From positions 5,022,001 through 5,086,000 of the forward strand of contig NZ_CP031598.1 of assembly GCF_008728195.1 (NCBI RefSeq): a stretch of 64,000 bases of DNA, read 5' to 3'. The notes below the pieces were generated by a model, which did no database searches, had not been told where the DNA came from, and saw only the letters and a list, made by a program, of their open reading frames with translations. Positions 61,034 through 64,000 of the stretch are shown piece by piece (within the stretch, counting starts at the first letter, position 1; the number at the start of each line of letters is the position of its first letter). Source of the stretch: Roseovarius indicus (lineage in GTDB: Bacteria > Pseudomonadota > Alphaproteobacteria > Rhodobacterales > Rhodobacteraceae). A program made the translations under genes and the position numbers.

Positions 61034-61687
61034 TCACCCCGGCAGCTTGGTCTTCCGCAGGTACGGCAACACCGCCTCGAACGATCCGAACTTGGCCTTC
61101 GCGTCCTCGTCGCTCACCGAAGGCGGGATGATCACGTCCTCGCCCACCTGCCAGTCGGCCGGCGTCGCCACGCCCTTCGTCGTGCTGGCCTGCAGCGCGT
61201 CGAGCGCCCGCAGCACCTCGCCGAAATTGCGGCCCACGGTCATCGGGTAGGTCATCATCAGCTTCAGCTGCTTGTCCGGCCCGATGATGAAGACGCTGCG
61301 CACCGTGGCACTGTCTGCGGGCGTCCGGCCATCGGGCAGATAGGCCTCGGCGGGCAGCATGTCGAAGGCCTTCGACACCTCCAGCCCGGTATCTGCGATG
61401 ATCGGGAAGCCGGCCTTGGCGCCGCCGACCTTCTCGATGTCACCCTTCCATTTCTTGTGGTCCTCGACGCCGTCCACCGACACGCCGATCACCTTGCAGC
61501 CGCGCTTTTCCCACTCGTCGGAAAGCTTGGCGACGGCACCGAACTCGGTGGTGCAGACCGGGGTGAAATCCTTCGGGTGCGAGAACAGGATCGCCCAGCT
61601 GTCGCCGATCCAGTCATGCAGCGAAAGCTCGCCCTGGTCGGTTTCAACTTTCAGGTCGGGGATGGTGTCGTTGATGCGCAGTCCCAT
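61034..61687 (-). CDS. 1-Cys peroxiredoxin (Prx6 type)
   Basis: A 217-residue peroxiredoxin. The peroxidatic Cys is in HPKDFTPVCTTE (about 47), with the catalytic Arg later in SVFIIGPDKQ region and the Prx6 C-terminal segment VIIPPSVSDEDAKAKFG. It lacks a resolving Cys in the usual position. It reduces hydroperoxides. The ATG at 61687 has GGAGA upstream; an earlier in-frame ATG runs through the promoter region. Divergent from the aldehyde dehydrogenase gene. Confidence 0.93.
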   Translation of the reverse strand: MGLRINDTIPDLKVETDQGELSLHDWIGDSWAILFSHPKDFTPVCTTEFGAVAKLSDEWEKRGCKVIGVSVDGVEDHKKWKGDIEKVGGAKAGFPIIADTGLEVSKAFDMLPAEAYLPDGRTPADSATVRSVFIIGPDKQLKLMMTYPMTVGRNFGEVLRALDALQASTTKGVATPADWQVGEDVIIPPSVSDEDAKAKFGSFEAVLPYLRKTKLPG

Positions 61688-61854
61688 GATGGTCTCCTTT
61701 CGAGGATCTGGATTCCCCTGCAAGATACGTCTTGCCGGCCGAATTTGAAGCCCTCTCCCTTGCAGCCACCATGCGCCAGTGACAATGTAACGCGAATCCG
61801 GCCGGGGCGTGTTGCACCGGCCGTCCGCCATTCTGCAGGAACGGAGCCGTAGAC

Positions 61855-63297
61855 ATGATCGAGAAACGCCAGTTTTACATCGACGGGGCCTGGGTCGACC
61901 CGAAAGACGGGACAGACCACAACGTGATCGACCCCTCCACCGAAGACCCCTGCGCCGTCATCAGCCTCGGCGGCCAGGCCGACACCGACGCCGCCGTCGC
62001 CGCCGCCCGCGCCGCCTTCCCGTCGTGGATGGCCACGCCCCCCGAAAAGCGCATCGAGTATGTCGAGAAGCTCTACCAGGCCTACAAGGCCCGGACCGAG
62101 GACATGGCCCAGGCCATCAGCCTCGAAATGGGCGCGCCCATCGACCTTTCCCGCCAGCAGCAGGTCGGCGCCGGCATCGGCCACATCAAGGCGTTCCTCG
62201 AAACCGCGAAGAACTTCACCTTCGACGAACCGCTGGGCGACCACGCCCCCAATGACCGCATCATCCACGAGCCCATCGGCGTCGTCGGCATGATCACGCC
62301 CTGGAACTGGCCGATGAACCAGGTCACGCTCAAGGTCATCGCGGGCCTCATCGCCGGCTGCACCATGGTGCTGAAACCCTCCGAGGAATCCCCCCTCTCC
62401 TCGATGATCTTCGCCGAGATGATCGACGAGGCCGGCCTGCCCAAGGGCGTCTTCAACCTCGTCAACGGCGACGGCGCAGGCGTCGGCTCGCAACTCTCCG
62501 CGCATCCGGATGTCGACATGATCTCCTTCACCGGCTCCTCGCGCGCCGGCAAGCTGATCTCCAAGGCCGCCGCCGACACCCTCAAGCGCGTCAGCCTCGA
62601 GCTGGGCGGCAAGGGCGCCAACCTGATCTTCGCGGACGCTGACGAGAAAGCTGTCAAACGCGGCGTGCTGCACTGCATGAACAACTCCGGCCAGTCGTGC
62701 AACGCGCCCACCCGGATGCTTGTCCAGCGCGAGGTCTACGATCAGGCCGTCGAAACCGCCGCCGAGGTGGCCAACAAGATCACCGTTGGCTCCTCGCACG
62801 AGGAAGGCCGCCATATCGGCCCCGTGGTCAACGAGGTCCAGTTCAACAAGATCCAGGATCTCATCCAGAAGGGCATCGACGAAGGCGCCCGCCTCGTCGC
62901 CGGCGGCACCGGCCGCCCCGACGGCCTCAACCGCGGCTTCTTCGTCCGTCCGACGGTCTTCGCCGACGTGAACAACGACATGACCATCGCGCGCGAGGAA
63001 ATCTTCGGGCCGGTCCTGTCGATCATGCCCTTCGACAGCGAAGAAGACGGCATCCGCATCGCCAACGACACCCCCTATGGCCTGACCAACTACGTCCAGA
63101 CCCAGGACGGCGCCCGCGCCAACCGCGTGGCCCGCGCCCTGCGCTCGGGCATGGTCGAGATGAACGGCGAATCCCGCGGCATGGGTGCCCCCTTCGGCGG
63201 CATGAAACAGTCGGGCAACGGGCGTGAAGGCGGCAAATGGGGCATCGAGGACTTCCTCGAGGTCAAGGCCGTCTCCGGGTGGACCCCGGGCGCCTGA
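61855..63297 (+). CDS. Aldehyde dehydrogenase family protein (NAD(P)-dependent)
   Basis: A 480-residue enzyme. PWNWPMNQ (about 149-156), the catalytic Glu in LELGGKGANL and the catalytic Cys in NNSGQSCNAPTRM are intact, with the EEIFGPVLSI motif near the C-terminus. It oxidises an aldehyde to a carboxylic acid. The substrate is open; alpha-aminoadipate semialdehyde from the saccharopine route is possible but the genes are 33 kb apart. Ends 11 bases before the glycosyltransferase start. Confidence 0.93.
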   Translation: MIEKRQFYIDGAWVDPKDGTDHNVIDPSTEDPCAVISLGGQADTDAAVAAARAAFPSWMATPPEKRIEYVEKLYQAYKARTEDMAQAISLEMGAPIDLSRQQQVGAGIGHIKAFLETAKNFTFDEPLGDHAPNDRIIHEPIGVVGMITPWNWPMNQVTLKVIAGLIAGCTMVLKPSEESPLSSMIFAEMIDEAGLPKGVFNLVNGDGAGVGSQLSAHPDVDMISFTGSSRAGKLISKAAADTLKRVSLELGGKGANLIFADADEKAVKRGVLHCMNNSGQSCNAPTRMLVQREVYDQAVETAAEVANKITVGSSHEEGRHIGPVVNEVQFNKIQDLIQKGIDEGARLVAGGTGRPDGLNRGFFVRPTVFADVNNDMTIAREEIFGPVLSIMPFDSEEDGIRIANDTPYGLTNYVQTQDGARANRVARALRSGMVEMNGESRGMGAPFGGMKQSGNGREGGKWGIEDFLEVKAVSGWTPGA

Positions 63298-63308
63298 GAG
63301 GCGGGCCA

Positions 63309-64000
63309 ATGCAGGCGCATGCCTTTGTCCTGCACCTGACCCGCGCGCGGAAACGGCGGGACAATGCGCATGCGCTCAAGGAAAATTGCGGCCTGCCCGG
63401 TGAACTCTGGGCAGCCGTCGACGGCACCGCGCTCGACGCGGCCGACCTTTCCGCCGAAACCGGCGCGCGCCTCTTCCAGCCCGCCTACCCCTTCCCCCTC
63501 AAACCGGGCGAAATCGGCTGTTTCCTCAGCCACCGCCAGATCTGGGCCGAGATCCTCCGCCGCGACCTCTCCCATGCCCTCATTCTCGAGGATGACGTGA
63601 CCCTCGACCCCGATACCTTCCCGCGCGCCCTCGCGCTCGCCACCGCCAATATCGGCACCTGCGGCTACATTCAGCTGCAGGACAGGCCCCCGCAAGGCAG
63701 CCCCCGCCTGATCGACCAGTCCGGCCCCTGCCGCCTGACCCTCGCGGATATCCCCCAACTCCGCACCTCGGCCCAGCTTGTCAGCCGCGCCGCCGCCCGC
63801 CGCCTGCTCGACGCCTCCGAGACCATCGACCGCCCCATCGACGCCTTCCTGCAATGCCACTGGCACACCGGCCTGCGCCCCGCCGCCATCCACCCGGCGG
63901 GCATCCGCACCATCGCCGACCAGCTCGACGGCTCCACCATCCAGGGCGGCCGCAAATCCCTGACCGAAAAACTTTGGCGCGAAATCGCCCGCTTCCGTTA
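63309..64000 (+). CDS. Glycosyltransferase family 25 protein (reaches the window end)
   Basis: An open frame of 230 codons plus TA. It has the GT25 pattern: FVLHLTRARKRRDN at the start, GEIGCFLSHRQIWAEILRRDLSHALILEDDVTLD with the EDDV metal motif in the middle. GT25 enzymes add galactose or other sugars to LPS. The last two bases TA could be the beginning of a stop codon, in which case the gene is complete at 230 residues. Start ATG at 63309. Confidence 0.88.
   Translation, partial: MQAHAFVLHLTRARKRRDNAHALKENCGLPGELWAAVDGTALDAADLSAETGARLFQPAYPFPLKPGEIGCFLSHRQIWAEILRRDLSHALILEDDVTLDPDTFPRALALATANIGTCGYIQLQDRPPQGSPRLIDQSGPCRLTLADIPQLRTSAQLVSRAAARRLLDASETIDRPIDAFLQCHWHTGLRPAAIHPAGIRTIADQLDGSTIQGGRKSLTEKLWREIARFR

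Overview
The window is chromosomal DNA from an alphaproteobacterium of the Rhodobacteraceae, most likely the marine Roseobacter group. The evidence is the high GC content, the RpoE-ChrR photooxidative-stress locus in the same arrangement as Rhodobacter sphaeroides RSP_1087-1093, family-typical genes (TrcR/DUF1013, DUF2794, DUF1365, COQ9 divergent from rpsU, TIGR02186 beside TauE/SafE), and extragenic repeats that I recognise from this family. No rRNA, tRNA, insertion sequence, prophage or CRISPR array was seen. The window is gene-dense and most genes lie in tightly overlapping operons.

Layout. 1-4.0 kb: 3' end of greA, a membrane protein, a universal stress protein, DUF2794, then nfu-tsaB-rimI behind a promoter with a probable iron-responsive Irr (ICE) box. 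4.2-9.6 kb: a BMP-type (nucleoside-like) ABC importer whose two permease genes are separated by a LysE exporter. 9.7-12.4 kb: two tandem TauE/SafE permeases and their TIGR02186 partner. 12.5-19.1 kb: RNase R, a Ca/Na antiporter, a GST/DUF1801 pair divergent from a WYL regulator, and an MltB-type transglycosylase. 19.1-25.2 kb: chrR and rpoE divergent from a five-gene membrane/furan-fatty-acid operon, with a candidate RpoE promoter on each strand. 25.2-29.8 kb: DUF3775, HbpS-like and metallo-beta-lactamase genes, then a saccharopine (lysine catabolism) pair and a histidine phosphatase.

30-46.5 kb is the most system-like part. It holds a formate dehydrogenase alpha subunit without its NAD-binding partners, an OmpR regulator with a hybrid PAS kinase and a DsbA-fold isomerase on the minus strand, and, divergent from these, a long operon: acyl-CoA synthetase, LivG, LivH, VOC protein, small membrane protein, LivM, LivK, LivF. 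It is followed by an opposite-strand protein with a duplicated domain and by an unusual PaaK-like ligase. This looks like uptake of a small carboxylic (perhaps aromatic) acid coupled to CoA activation, with its own two-component system.

46.5-64 kb: a caspase-like/peptidoglycan-binding protein, ybaB-gumN-recR, an AraC regulator divergent from an SDR, a low-GC orphan resembling immunity proteins, trcR, RNase T2, a sialidase-like protein, quinone reductase, COQ9, rpsU, a Tat-exported intradiol dioxygenase, an aspartoacylase-family hydrolase, 1-Cys peroxiredoxin, aldehyde dehydrogenase and a family 25 glycosyltransferase running into the window end.

Outside the genes, the most notable structure is a pair of 11-bp-period tandem arrays (39.17 kb and 48.19 kb) that share unit sequence and order, and a 38-bp extragenic repeat present as two identical copies.
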